DNA from: Flavobacterium flavigenum
GTDB lineage: Bacteria; Bacteroidota; Bacteroidia; Flavobacteriales; Flavobacteriaceae
Direction of reading: 5' to 3'
NCBI RefSeq assembly: GCF_027111255.2
Contig: NZ_CP114285.2
Coordinates: 1,054,001-1,118,000, forward strand
Length of the DNA: 64,000 bases
Below the pieces are notes generated by a model. It was not told the DNA's origin. It saw only the letters and a list, made by a program, of their open reading frames with translations, and did no database searches. Of this stretch, positions 49,678-59,499 are shown piece after piece (positions within the stretch are counted from its first letter, which is position 1; every line of letters starts with the position of its first letter). Position numbers and translations under genes: made by a program.

Positions 49678-50249
49678 TTAGAATATTCAATTATATAAAT
49701 TTTTTAACTAAATCATTCTAGTCATTCCTACCTAAATAAAATTGATTTCTTTCTAATTTTTCTCTTACATTTTTATTTTTCAGTATTATCAAATACAAAA
49801 AAAATATCTTTTATTTTTTCTGATACTAAAAAAATAATATAAAAATATTAATAATTTCTAAGTTACATTTCCTTACATGAAACCATCTGTAAATGTTGAT
49901 TTTACTGGTTTTGTACATCTTATGCTACAAATTTGATAGTTTTTGCATCATTTGTGATATGTGAAATTTATGTTAAGGTGATATTTTTGGGTTTAACAAT
50001 TATCAAATAACTAAAAATAATTACTAACAATTAAAACAAATTTAAAGCATGAAATGAAAACCAATTATTTATTGAATACCATTTAAAATAAAAAAATCGA
50101 ACAATAAAAAATATGATTTGAAAATATAAAATTGAGAAAACATATTATTTACTATTCCTAAAATTTTAAAGAACAGAAAACAGCATTCAATACAATAACA
50201 AATTTTACAACCGAACAATTATTTAACTAAACAAAAAAACCAATTAACT
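49678..50249 (+). promoter_or_regulatory. Long upstream region of the susC operon
   Basis: This 572-base AT-rich stretch has no credible gene. A TATTTTTG (TAnnTTTG) at 49982-49989 is the best -7 element and would give a leader of about 250 bases. No well-spaced TTG is present. An imperfect inverted pair ACATTT (49864) and AAATGT (49893) lies about 90 bases before it and could be part of an AraC-type binding site for the HTCS, but this is weak. Confidence 0.4.
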
Positions 50250-53200
50250 ATGATGTTAAAATTGAAATTTGCAATAATCGCATTGCTTATAGTTAGCACT
50301 CAGAATGTGATGGCACAAACTAAAACCATAAAAGGTGTCGTTACGGATCCTTCCGGGGTTCCATTGCCTGGTGCCAGTATTAATGTACAAGGATCCAAAA
50401 ATAGTGCATCAACTGATTTTGATGGTAACTACGCATTACAAGGAGTAAGTGCGACAGACAAAATAACATTTTCCTACGTTGGATTAACTTCACAAACAGT
50501 CACAGTTGGAGAACAGACTGTTATTAATATCAAATTAGCAGAATCAACACAAACCTTAAATGAAGTTGTTGTAGCTTACGGTACTCAAAAGAGAACTAAA
50601 GTTACCGGAGCTGTTTCAACGGTTAATTCAAAAGATATTGTAGCAGTGCCTATTACTAATGCTGAATCGGCTTTACAAGGTAGGGCAGCCGGTGTTACAG
50701 TTACCAATGGTGCACCGGGTTCAAGCCCAACAGTTAATATTCGTGGTATTGCTACAATGAATAATGACTCTCCTTTATATGTAGTTGATGGAGTTTTAGT
50801 GGGTAACTTATCAGGATTAAATCCAAGTGATATTGAATCCATGTCTGTACTAAAAGATGCTTCTACAACTGCTTTATATGGTTCAAAAGCTTTTAATGGA
50901 GTAATTATGGTAACTACTAAAAAAGGGAAAAAAGGTCCCGGTCAGCTGAATTTTAGTTCTTATGTAGGTTTTCAAACAGTTACCAAAAGATATGATGTTC
51001 TAAATACGCAACAATATCTTAAGTATGCTAAAGAAGCTTTTAATCAGGATTTGGCGGCAAGAGCTGCTCAATTTGGTAATGTAAATACAAATTGGCAGGA
51101 CGAAATTTTTCAGACAGGTCTGATGCAGGATTACAATTTGAGTTTCTCTAATGGAACAGAAAATTCTACAAGCCGTTATTCTGCGGGATATTTAAAACAA
51201 GAAGGATCTATTATTGGAACGGGCTTCGAACGCTATTCTTTCAGATCAAATAATACCCAAAACATTGGAAAATTAACTGTAGGTAGCAGTATTGGGGTAT
51301 CCTTTAACAAAACAAATCCAGAACGTTCTTCAGGAGGTAGAACGTTATTAGAGCATGCAATCAAAATGGCTCCCTATATCCCTGTTTACAATGCTAATAA
51401 TGTAGGTGGCTATGAAGGTGTAATTAAAGATATTGATGGAACAAATGATGCCGAAAACCCAGTACGCGTTGCTAATAATGGGTATCAGGAAATCATTGGA
51501 ACCTCTATAATAGGAAATATTTTTGCTGAATTGGAACTTTACAAAGGACTAAAATACAGATCACAAGTTTCTTTAGATTATTATCAAAATAGAGATCATA
51601 CGTTTATACCAGGGTTTTATGAAGGTACAAATTTTCAAAACTATTCTTCAACTGCAGAGATTAACACTCAAGGCCAAACCATTGTTTTTGATAATAGTTT
51701 AACTTATAAAACTACTATTGCAGAGAAACATAATATTGAAGTATTAGGGGTTATAACTAAAATTGAGAGTAAGAATCGGAATGTAACAGCTGGTAGCCGT
51801 AATTATATTTCAAATGATATTGATCAGTTGAGCATCACCGATCCAACTTTAACATCGGCTAATTATGAAACTAATAACTTAGGGTATGTTGCTCGTATCA
51901 ACTATGATTATAATGAAAAATATTTATTCGCTGTTTCAGGACGCCGAGATGGTTCTTCACGTTTTGGGTCCAATAAACGTTTTGGTAATTTCTATTCTGT
52001 AGCTGTAGGTTGGAATGTAGCAAAAGAAAGTTTTATGGCAGGCTCTATTTTTAGTACCCTAAAGCTTAGAGGAACAATTGGTACAACTGGTAATGATAAA
52101 ATTGAAGACTACAGATATGCTTCAGCATTAAATACAAACTATACATACCCTATTGCCGGATCTGCTGCTTTAGGAACAACTGCAGGTGCTGCCCCTAATC
52201 CAAATTTACAATGGGAATCCAAAAACGACAGAAATATAGGTTTGGATTTTGGTTTATTTGATGAAAAATTTACGGGATCGATTGAATATTTCAACAATAA
52301 AAGTAGTGATATTCTTTTTGCAGTACCATTAGCTACTTCTCTTGGTGCTCAAGGAGGAACTCAAATACAAAATATTGCCGATGTAAAAGTATCAGGCTTT
52401 GAAGTTTCGTTAGGTTATAATGACAGACAAGGTGATTTTACGTGGTCTGCAATAGCAAATCTTGGAACTAGTAAAAATGAAGTTACGGCTTTAGCTCCGG
52501 GAGTTACAAATGTTTTAGGCGGCCCTGTACCTCGTGCTGGTTTAGAGAACTTCTCAAGATTAGAAGTAGGTAAACCATTATTTTATTTCTATGGTTATCA
52601 AACCAATGGGATTTATCAAAACCAGGCAGAAGTAACTGCTGCTCTTGGTAGCACACAGACTTCTGTACAACCGGGTGACATTAGATTTGTAGATCGTAAT
52701 GGTGATAAAGTAATTAACTCAAGTGATAAAACAGATATTGGAAATCCGTATCCAGACTTTACATACGGTCTGAATCTTACTGCTGCTTATAAAAATTTTG
52801 ATTTCAACTGTTTCATATCGGGAGTTCAGGGAAATGATATTTTTAATGCAAATAAATTTGACTTAGAGAGTATGGATCGTCTATTTGGAGCAAGTACTGA
52901 TGTTTTGAATAGATCAATTATAACAGGTGGCACTGTTAATAGTAGTGGAGGTCCTGGATCCCTTACAGGTGGTGTCGTTTCAAATCCATCAGCAACACTA
53001 CCAAAAGCTGTAGGTGTAAGTCAAAATGCAGGGTCTGCAAGTACGAGATATATTGAAGATGGTTCATTTACACGACTAAAAAATGTTACTATAGGATATA
53101 CATTCTCTGGAGATGCATTTAGTAAGTATTTTTCAAAAGTACGATTTTATGTAAGTGGACAAAATTTGGTGACTATAACGAATTATTCTGGTTTAGATCC

Positions 53201-53303
53201 TGAAATAACACGTACAGATGGCAATGCAAATTCTGCTGGCATAGATTTAGGAAGATACCCACAGCCTAAATCAGTAATTTTTGGTTTTGATGTTTCATTT
53301 TAA
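50250..53303 (+). CDS. SusC/RagA TonB-dependent outer-membrane transporter
   Basis: This 1017-residue protein has a signal peptide (about 1-22, ending MAQ). A carboxypeptidase-D-like domain follows (about 25-95, IKGVVTDPSGVPLPGASI), then the TonB box and SusC signature (VVVAYGTQKRTKVTGAVS), a plug with NIRGIATMNNDSPLYVVDG, and a 22-strand beta-barrel ending in a strand with terminal Phe (IFGFDVSF). It works with the SusD lipoprotein as a pedal-bin importer of large substrates. It ends 10 bases before susD. The cargo is unknown: the flanking genes include a haloperoxidase and propeller lipoproteins, while the HTCS lies upstream. Confidence 0.95.
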   Translation: MMLKLKFAIIALLIVSTQNVMAQTKTIKGVVTDPSGVPLPGASINVQGSKNSASTDFDGNYALQGVSATDKITFSYVGLTSQTVTVGEQTVINIKLAESTQTLNEVVVAYGTQKRTKVTGAVSTVNSKDIVAVPITNAESALQGRAAGVTVTNGAPGSSPTVNIRGIATMNNDSPLYVVDGVLVGNLSGLNPSDIESMSVLKDASTTALYGSKAFNGVIMVTTKKGKKGPGQLNFSSYVGFQTVTKRYDVLNTQQYLKYAKEAFNQDLAARAAQFGNVNTNWQDEIFQTGLMQDYNLSFSNGTENSTSRYSAGYLKQEGSIIGTGFERYSFRSNNTQNIGKLTVGSSIGVSFNKTNPERSSGGRTLLEHAIKMAPYIPVYNANNVGGYEGVIKDIDGTNDAENPVRVANNGYQEIIGTSIIGNIFAELELYKGLKYRSQVSLDYYQNRDHTFIPGFYEGTNFQNYSSTAEINTQGQTIVFDNSLTYKTTIAEKHNIEVLGVITKIESKNRNVTAGSRNYISNDIDQLSITDPTLTSANYETNNLGYVARINYDYNEKYLFAVSGRRDGSSRFGSNKRFGNFYSVAVGWNVAKESFMAGSIFSTLKLRGTIGTTGNDKIEDYRYASALNTNYTYPIAGSAALGTTAGAAPNPNLQWESKNDRNIGLDFGLFDEKFTGSIEYFNNKSSDILFAVPLATSLGAQGGTQIQNIADVKVSGFEVSLGYNDRQGDFTWSAIANLGTSKNEVTALAPGVTNVLGGPVPRAGLENFSRLEVGKPLFYFYGYQTNGIYQNQAEVTAALGSTQTSVQPGDIRFVDRNGDKVINSSDKTDIGNPYPDFTYGLNLTAAYKNFDFNCFISGVQGNDIFNANKFDLESMDRLFGASTDVLNRSIITGGTVNSSGGPGSLTGGVVSNPSATLPKAVGVSQNAGSASTRYIEDGSFTRLKNVTIGYTFSGDAFSKYFSKVRFYVSGQNLVTITNYSGLDPEITRTDGNANSAGIDLGRYPQPKSVIFGFDVSF

Positions 53304-53313
53304 TATTAAAATA

Positions 53314-54801
53314 ATGAGAAAAATAAAATATACAGTTGTGGTATTGTCTGCAATTTTTGCAATAAATTCATGCGACACTAAGGACTTAGAATTATCTAAT
53401 CCAAATGCCCTACTACCTGAAACTTTCTTTAAAACAGAAGGCCAGATACAGTCTTCTGTAAATGCAGCCTATGCTAATTTACAAACGAGAGGACTTTATG
53501 CAAGACATATCTTCTTTGCTTTAGACTTAATGTCCGGAGAAAATCAAGGAAATGGTGGATTAGAAGGTAATAAAAAACCATTTGGGAATTTTAGTTTTGA
53601 TGCAAGTAGTGATATTATTCAGTACTATTGGGATACCTGCTATTTAGGAATAGCGAAAGCCAATTTTGTGTTGGATAATGAAGAAAAAATTAATGCTTTA
53701 CAAACTTCAATTATATCAGAAGAAAAAAAGAAAAAATTTTTAGCAGAAGCTCATTTCTTGAGAGCCTATTATTATTTTTTATTAGTACCTCGTTTTGGCG
53801 ATTTGCCAATTTATACAGAACAAACCCTTGTTCCTAAAGCCAGAAGTCCAAAAGCTGAAGTTTATAAATTAATTGAAGAAGATCTTGACTTTGCTTCAAA
53901 AAACTTATTAAGTAAAGACGTTGAAGAAAAAGGAAGAGCTACTAAAGAAGCAGCCTATGCATATTTAGGAAAAGTACTTTTGTATCAAAAGAAATATGAT
54001 GAGGCTTTAGCCGCTTTTAATAAAGTTACTGGATTTACATTAGAACCAAAAGGTCAATTCTATAATAATTTTATGGATGAAACAGAGCATGGTCCAGAAT
54101 CTATTTTTGAGATTGAATATGATGAAGCTTTAGGAGTAGGTGACAAATGGGGTAGTGACACTTCAGGAGAAGGAAAAGCTGAATCGACACTTAGAGGTCA
54201 GGAATATGGAAATTTAGATTGGTACAATGTCTGCCCAACGGATGATTTGTTAGATGAATACGAACCTGGCGATCTTCGTTTCGGGGATACTTTTTATGTT
54301 CCTGGATCAAAATATAATAAGGGGAATAGTACTATGACAGCTGCAAATTTTGGTAATGGTAGTAGAAGAGCAGGCTGGAAAAAATACCAGAATTACTACA
54401 AGAGAACATCCGAATTACAACAATCAAGTATTAACTTTAAAGTTATGCGTTATTCAGATGTATTGCTTATGAAAGCAGAATGTGAAAACCAAAGAACAGG
54501 AGGTTCACAAACTGCTGCGATAGCTTATATAAAAGAAGTTAGGGACAGAGCTGGTTTAACAACTAATATCCCGGCAACAAAAGATGATGTTTTTAAAGCC
54601 ATTATTCACGAACGTAAGGTAGAATTAGCTGGAGAGCAAGTTCGTTTTGACGATCTTATAAGATGGGGTATTGCAGGTACTGATCCTCTATTAAAAAGTA
54701 AAGGTTTTCAGGTTGGTAAAAGTGAATTATGGCCAATACCAAACAGAGAAACATCTTCTAATCCGAATATAAAACCAAGTGATAATAATCCTGGTTACTA
54801 A
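53314..54801 (+). CDS. SusD/RagB-family surface lipoprotein
   Basis: This 495-residue protein starts at 53314, where a lipoprotein signal begins (AINSC, Cys20); the longer frame from a TTG at 53281 overlaps susC and lacks a signal. The N-terminal SusD_N-like region, the TPR-like helices (KFLAEAHFLRAYYYF) and the C-terminal RagB block (MRYSDVLLMKAECEN, ERKVELAGEQVRFDDLIRWG) are typical. It caps the SusC transporter and binds the imported ligand. A GTTAGTTAG-containing stretch and a strong terminator follow directly. Confidence 0.94.
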   Translation: MRKIKYTVVVLSAIFAINSCDTKDLELSNPNALLPETFFKTEGQIQSSVNAAYANLQTRGLYARHIFFALDLMSGENQGNGGLEGNKKPFGNFSFDASSDIIQYYWDTCYLGIAKANFVLDNEEKINALQTSIISEEKKKKFLAEAHFLRAYYYFLLVPRFGDLPIYTEQTLVPKARSPKAEVYKLIEEDLDFASKNLLSKDVEEKGRATKEAAYAYLGKVLLYQKKYDEALAAFNKVTGFTLEPKGQFYNNFMDETEHGPESIFEIEYDEALGVGDKWGSDTSGEGKAESTLRGQEYGNLDWYNVCPTDDLLDEYEPGDLRFGDTFYVPGSKYNKGNSTMTAANFGNGSRRAGWKKYQNYYKRTSELQQSSINFKVMRYSDVLLMKAECENQRTGGSQTAAIAYIKEVRDRAGLTTNIPATKDDVFKAIIHERKVELAGEQVRFDDLIRWGIAGTDPLLKSKGFQVGKSELWPIPNRETSSNPNIKPSDNNPGY

Positions 54802-54836
54802 ATGATTTAAGTTAGTTAGGTTGAGTTAGTGTTTTG

Positions 54837-54880
54837 ATAAACAGCGCATGTTAAATGCGCTGTTTATTTACTAAACATAT
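54837..54880 (+). terminator. Strong hairpin after susD
   Basis: A perfect 13-bp stem (54837-54849 with 54855-54867) has a 5-base loop, 35 bases after the susD stop. The T-tract behind it is interrupted, so partial read-through into the following genes is possible. Confidence 0.75.
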
Positions 54881-54995
54881 AAATAATTATCTGCCTGAAT
54901 ATATTTTTAAACTTACACACCATAGTTAATCATTGCAAAAAAACAGAATACCAATTATTAAATAATACAAGAACACTGAGCCGTTTTTATTTCAT

Positions 54996-55538
54996 ATGAA
55001 AAAAATTGCATCGCTTTTTTTAATCTTAACGTTGTTTTACAATGTTTTAGGATTTTATATCATGTTTGCTGAACAACAACAGCAAGTGTGGGTGAATGCT
55101 ATGGAGAAAACTGACAACTCCAATTTTGAAGTAATTGAAATTAAAATTGATCCTTATGCATATGTTGTAGATTCTGGCTTTGAGGAAGCTAATGAAGATT
55201 TTGTGATAGAAAATAAAACCTATCATGTCTTTAAGAAAAGAATTATAAACAACGTTTTAAAATTATATTGTCTAAAGAATTCTCATCGTCAGATGTTGAA
55301 TAATGATTTAAAAAAAATTGTAGACAGTCAAATATTTGATACCGATTCAAATAAAGAAAATCCAAGTAAAAAATTAATGAAATCCTTTATACAGGATTAC
55401 ATACCTAATGAAAGAATTAATTTAACGACCAATAAAACTAAATTAGTTTACACTATTACTTTAAACTCTTACAATCCAAAAGAAAAACTCCTTTCCGGGT
55501 ATTTTACTACTAACTACCCTCCTCCCGATATGGTATAG
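54996..55538 (+). CDS. Small N-terminally anchored protein of unknown function
   Basis: This 180-residue protein begins with a hydrophobic segment (about 3-24) with no clear cleavage site, so it is probably anchored with a periplasmic body. It has several beta-like segments around 45-95, a polar helical middle and a proline-rich C-terminus (NYPPPD). From memory, somewhat similar small anchored proteins occur before TonB-dependent receptors in other Flavobacteriia, but this is not checked. It lies between susD and the haloperoxidase gene, with gaps of 194 and 168 bases. No function is assigned. Confidence 0.6.
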   Translation: MKKIASLFLILTLFYNVLGFYIMFAEQQQQVWVNAMEKTDNSNFEVIEIKIDPYAYVVDSGFEEANEDFVIENKTYHVFKKRIINNVLKLYCLKNSHRQMLNNDLKKIVDSQIFDTDSNKENPSKKLMKSFIQDYIPNERINLTTNKTKLVYTITLNSYNPKEKLLSGYFTTNYPPPDMV

Positions 55539-55706
55539 TATTTCAGATGTTAAAAACATAAAAACAGACCTGATTATAATCATGCTCTGAAATTCCATCT
55601 TAGTCTCTACTTAAGATTGAAACGTTTATTTAAAGTTTAACATCAACTCTCAATTATTAATACTAATTGAAAAGAAAACTATCAAAAACCATATAAAACC
55701 ACCAAA

Positions 55707-57182
55707 ATGAAAATTCACAAACTAGTATATAAAATACTATTATTTAGTATTTTAACCACTCCTCTATTGGCTCAAACTAAAGATAAAATTAAAGAACCTA
55801 CCGGAGAAAACAATATGGCATATAAATGGTCGCAAATTGCAATCACTGCCACAGGTAATGATACTGACAGATTTAAACCAAGACCAACAGTTACTTCCCG
55901 CTACTTAGGACTCACATTTGTTGCGGTTTTTGACGCCTGGAGCCGTTACGATCAAAAAGCCATTCCGGTCTATTTAAAAGATACAAAAAGAAGACCCGCT
56001 AATGAACAGACTTTAAAAAATAAAGAGATTGCCATTAGCTACGCTGCTTATAATGCGTTATGCGAATATTATTTTTCAGACAAACAATTGTTTATCGACT
56101 TTATGGTTAAATTAGGGCTGAATCCAAATGATAAATCATTAGATCCTACAACTCCAGTGGGAATAGGAAATTTAGCTGCAAAAGCTGTAATTGAAGCCAG
56201 AAAACATGACGGATCAAATCAATATGGAGAAGAAGATGGTTCGAACGGCACTCCCTATTTTAATTATGTAAATTACAATCCTGTCAATTCTCCAGACGAA
56301 ATGATCGATGTTATTCATTGGCAGCCTAAATATTTTTCAGATGGAAAAGGCGGTAAGTTTGCACCAGGCTGTGCGACTCCATTCTGGAACAAAGTTAAGC
56401 CTGTCGGATTAAAATCAGGAGATCAGTTTCGTGCTGTACCCCCACCTTTATTAGATTCAGAACAACTTAAAAATGAAGTAAAAGAACTACTTGATTTACA
56501 ATATAATTTAACCAACGAACAAAAAGCACTGGTAGAATTTATGCGTGATGGACCAAAATCGGTACAACAGGCAGGACACTGGCTAAAATTTGCCCAGGAT
56601 GTTTCGAGACGTGATCACCATACTTTAGATCAGGATGTCAAAATGTTTTTTTACAATCAGGTAACCGCTATGGATTGTTTTATAGCCTGTTGGGATACAA
56701 AAATGTTTTATGATTTTGCACGCCCTTATGCTTTGGTCCATCACTATTATAAAGATCAAAATATAAAAGCCTGGGGCGGTCCAGGTTTTGGAAATATAGA
56801 AATGAAAGGACAAGACTGGAGACCTTATTCGCCCGATATATTTTTATGTCCTGCTTTTCCGGGTTATGTTTCGGGACACAGTACGATAAGTGGAGGCTGT
56901 GGCGAAGCATTAAAATTATGGACCGGAAGTGATACTTTCGGAGAATCTGCAACATGGGAAACTCCAGGCTCTATGACAGAACCAAATAACATTGGAAAAC
57001 CTGTAGTATTAAAATTTCCAACATTCACAGAAACAGCTAATATGGCTGGGATTTCAAGAGTGATGGGAGGTTATCACATCCAGGCAGACAATGTTGAAGG
57101 ACTTAAACTGGGCAGAAATGTGGCTCATGAAGTCTGGAAATTTTACAATTTTCATATAGGAAATAAAAAATTCGACAAGTAG
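55707..57182 (+). CDS. Vanadium-dependent haloperoxidase-like PAP2-superfamily protein
   Basis: This 491-residue exported protein has a signal peptide (about 1-22, ending LAQ). All three PAP2/vanadate-binding motifs are present at the right order: K332-x6-R339-P, SGH with His391 in YVSGHS, and S450-R451-x5-H457-x3-D. In vanadium haloperoxidases these bind vanadate and the catalytic His; in phosphatases they bind phosphate. The length and the large N-terminal helical part favour the haloperoxidase branch. The reaction (halide oxidation with H2O2, or dephosphorylation) cannot be decided. The gene is followed after 24 bases by a propeller lipoprotein, so these are probably cotranscribed. Confidence 0.82.
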   Translation: MKIHKLVYKILLFSILTTPLLAQTKDKIKEPTGENNMAYKWSQIAITATGNDTDRFKPRPTVTSRYLGLTFVAVFDAWSRYDQKAIPVYLKDTKRRPANEQTLKNKEIAISYAAYNALCEYYFSDKQLFIDFMVKLGLNPNDKSLDPTTPVGIGNLAAKAVIEARKHDGSNQYGEEDGSNGTPYFNYVNYNPVNSPDEMIDVIHWQPKYFSDGKGGKFAPGCATPFWNKVKPVGLKSGDQFRAVPPPLLDSEQLKNEVKELLDLQYNLTNEQKALVEFMRDGPKSVQQAGHWLKFAQDVSRRDHHTLDQDVKMFFYNQVTAMDCFIACWDTKMFYDFARPYALVHHYYKDQNIKAWGGPGFGNIEMKGQDWRPYSPDIFLCPAFPGYVSGHSTISGGCGEALKLWTGSDTFGESATWETPGSMTEPNNIGKPVVLKFPTFTETANMAGISRVMGGYHIQADNVEGLKLGRNVAHEVWKFYNFHIGNKKFDK

Positions 57183-57206
57183 CAATCCAAACTAAATATT
57201 TTAATT

Positions 57207-59417
57207 ATGAAAATTAAACATTTCATATTGCTACTTACAACCGTTATTTTGGCAGAATCCTGTGACTATTTTTCTAATCCTAATGACAAGATGATTAAGA
57301 TTCTGGAGGCTAGAAACAGAATGTATGATGTCAGAAAAAATCCATTTGCTACAAATGCAGAAATCCTCTATCTTGATTCAATAATAAAAAATTCCTATGA
57401 AGGTCATTTAAAATTATATTATGAATTAAATAAAGGAAATGCATTATTAAAGCTCGGTAAAGAATCAGAAGCAGTTTCAATTATGGAAAGCGCTATCAAA
57501 AGACAAAAAGCAATTGATGGCAGAGACAACGCCCAGTCATTAAATTTTTTAGCAATTGCTTACATGAGACTGGCAGAAAAACAAAATTGCGTTAATTACC
57601 ATAATCCGGAATCATGCATTATCCCAATACAAAAAAGTGGAATTCATACTATACGTCAAGGTTCTCAAAAAGCAATTGAAATTTATAAAAAATTACTGGA
57701 TATAAATCCTAATGATTATGAATCGAGATGGCTGCTGAATATTGCTTACATGACTATAGACGGATATCCTTCTGATGTTCCTGAAAAATGGCTGATACCG
57801 AATCTAAATAAGGAAAATTCAACACAGTCTGTAAAACCATTTGTGGATGTTGCCGCAAATGTGGGCATAAAAAGCAGGAATATGTCTGGTGGAGTCATTA
57901 TCGATGATTTCAACAATGATAATTATTTAGATATTGTAACTTCTGACTGGAGTCTGGATGGAGTCATGCATTATTATCAAAATGATCAAAAAGGAAAATA
58001 TATTGACTATTCCAAAGCATCACAAATAGGGCGTTTCAAAGGAGGACTAAATATGATACAAGCTGATTATGACAATGATGGCGATACCGATATTTTTGTT
58101 TTAAGAGGTGCCTGGATGCGTAAATTCGGAAGACAGCCTAACTCTTTGTTACAGAACAATGGTGACGGAACTTTTACTGATGTAACGATTAAAAGCGGCT
58201 TGTATTCTGAATTTCCTACTCAGGCAGGCACCTGGAATGATTTTAACAATGACGGTTATCTGGACTTATTTATTGGTAACGAGTCATCAGATGATGACAT
58301 TTTCCCTTCTGAGCTGTATTTGAATAATCAGGACGGAACATTTACTAATGTTGCCAAAGCGGCAAAATGTGATGTTATTAGTTATATAAAAGGCGTAACA
58401 TCTGCTGATTACGATAATGATGGTGACATAGATTTATTTCTTTCCGGAATGAATAAAAGAAAAATAGTATTGAAAAATACCGGACTAAAAAATGGCATTC
58501 CACAATTTATCGACGTTACAGATAAAGCAGGTTTAGCAGGGATTAATGTAATGACTTTTCCAACATGGTTTTGGGATTATGACAATGATGGCTGGCAGGA
58601 TATTTTTGTTTGTGGTTATGAGTTTAATGGTGCTGTTGCTAGTCAAATTGCAATGGATGCATTGAAAATACCATATGAAAGCAGTAAAATGTATCTCTAT
58701 CATAATAATCATGACGGAACTTTTACAGATGTATCAAAAGCTTCTGGTTTAAGTAAAACGGTGTTTGCTATGGGGGCTAATTTTGGTGATATAGATAATG
58801 ATGGATTTCTGGATATGTATCTTGGTACAGGAAACCCTGATTATAAGTCCCTAATACCTAATAAATTATTTAGAAATATGGGTAATGGCAAATTTGCTGA
58901 TGTTACGACTTCCGGCAGGGTAGGAAATTTGCAAAAGGGTCATGGTGTGGCTTTAAATGATTTAGATAATGATGGAGATACTGACATTTTTATAGAAGTC
59001 GGAGGTGCTTATAATGGAGATTCTTTCTATAATTCTTTATACCTGAACCCGGGTCAAAATAACAACCGTTGGATAAAGTTACAATTAGAGGGCACAGACA
59101 GTAATCGTTCTGCGATTGGAACAAAAGTAAAGGTCAGTTTCAAAGAAAACGGCGTTTGCAGATCAGTATACAGAATATTAAATTCAGGAGGAAGTTTTGG
59201 AGCATCAGCTTTAAGAATGGAAATTGGAATTGGACAAGCTAATGTAATTGATCAAATTGAAATAATATGGCCAAAAAGCGGTAAAAGACAAATATTTACA
59301 AACGTACAGCCTAATCAATATATCAAAATCACAGAGGAAAAAAAAGATTTTTCGAAATTAAATATTAAAAAATTACTTTTCTCTACAGCAGGTGCTACAT
59401 CTTCAATATGCATTTAA
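57207..59417 (+). CDS. TPR and FG-GAP propeller lipoprotein with ASPIC/UnbV domain
   Basis: This 736-residue lipoprotein has a signal ending at LAESC (Cys19). A TPR-like helical part (about 55-190) is followed by seven Ca2+-binding loops of the DxDxDG type between about 232 and 595 (for example DYDNDGDTDIF, DYDNDGWQDIF, DIDNDGFLDMY), as in one seven-bladed FG-GAP/VCBS propeller. The ASPIC/UnbV domain (about 620-705, LNSGGSFGASALRMEIG) follows. The fold is known in CRTAC1-like extracellular proteins. It lies 24 bases after the haloperoxidase gene. The role is probably in surface binding or scaffolding of the substrate, with the TPR part as a partner site. Confidence 0.85.
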   Translation: MKIKHFILLLTTVILAESCDYFSNPNDKMIKILEARNRMYDVRKNPFATNAEILYLDSIIKNSYEGHLKLYYELNKGNALLKLGKESEAVSIMESAIKRQKAIDGRDNAQSLNFLAIAYMRLAEKQNCVNYHNPESCIIPIQKSGIHTIRQGSQKAIEIYKKLLDINPNDYESRWLLNIAYMTIDGYPSDVPEKWLIPNLNKENSTQSVKPFVDVAANVGIKSRNMSGGVIIDDFNNDNYLDIVTSDWSLDGVMHYYQNDQKGKYIDYSKASQIGRFKGGLNMIQADYDNDGDTDIFVLRGAWMRKFGRQPNSLLQNNGDGTFTDVTIKSGLYSEFPTQAGTWNDFNNDGYLDLFIGNESSDDDIFPSELYLNNQDGTFTNVAKAAKCDVISYIKGVTSADYDNDGDIDLFLSGMNKRKIVLKNTGLKNGIPQFIDVTDKAGLAGINVMTFPTWFWDYDNDGWQDIFVCGYEFNGAVASQIAMDALKIPYESSKMYLYHNNHDGTFTDVSKASGLSKTVFAMGANFGDIDNDGFLDMYLGTGNPDYKSLIPNKLFRNMGNGKFADVTTSGRVGNLQKGHGVALNDLDNDGDTDIFIEVGGAYNGDSFYNSLYLNPGQNNNRWIKLQLEGTDSNRSAIGTKVKVSFKENGVCRSVYRILNSGGSFGASALRMEIGIGQANVIDQIEIIWPKSGKRQIFTNVQPNQYIKITEEKKDFSKLNIKKLLFSTAGATSSICI

Positions 59418-59499
59418 ATTGATAGATTATGAAGTTGAGGCTGAAAAAACGTAAATCCTCATAGAATTTTAGTCAAAAAAACATTTTATTATAATAAAA

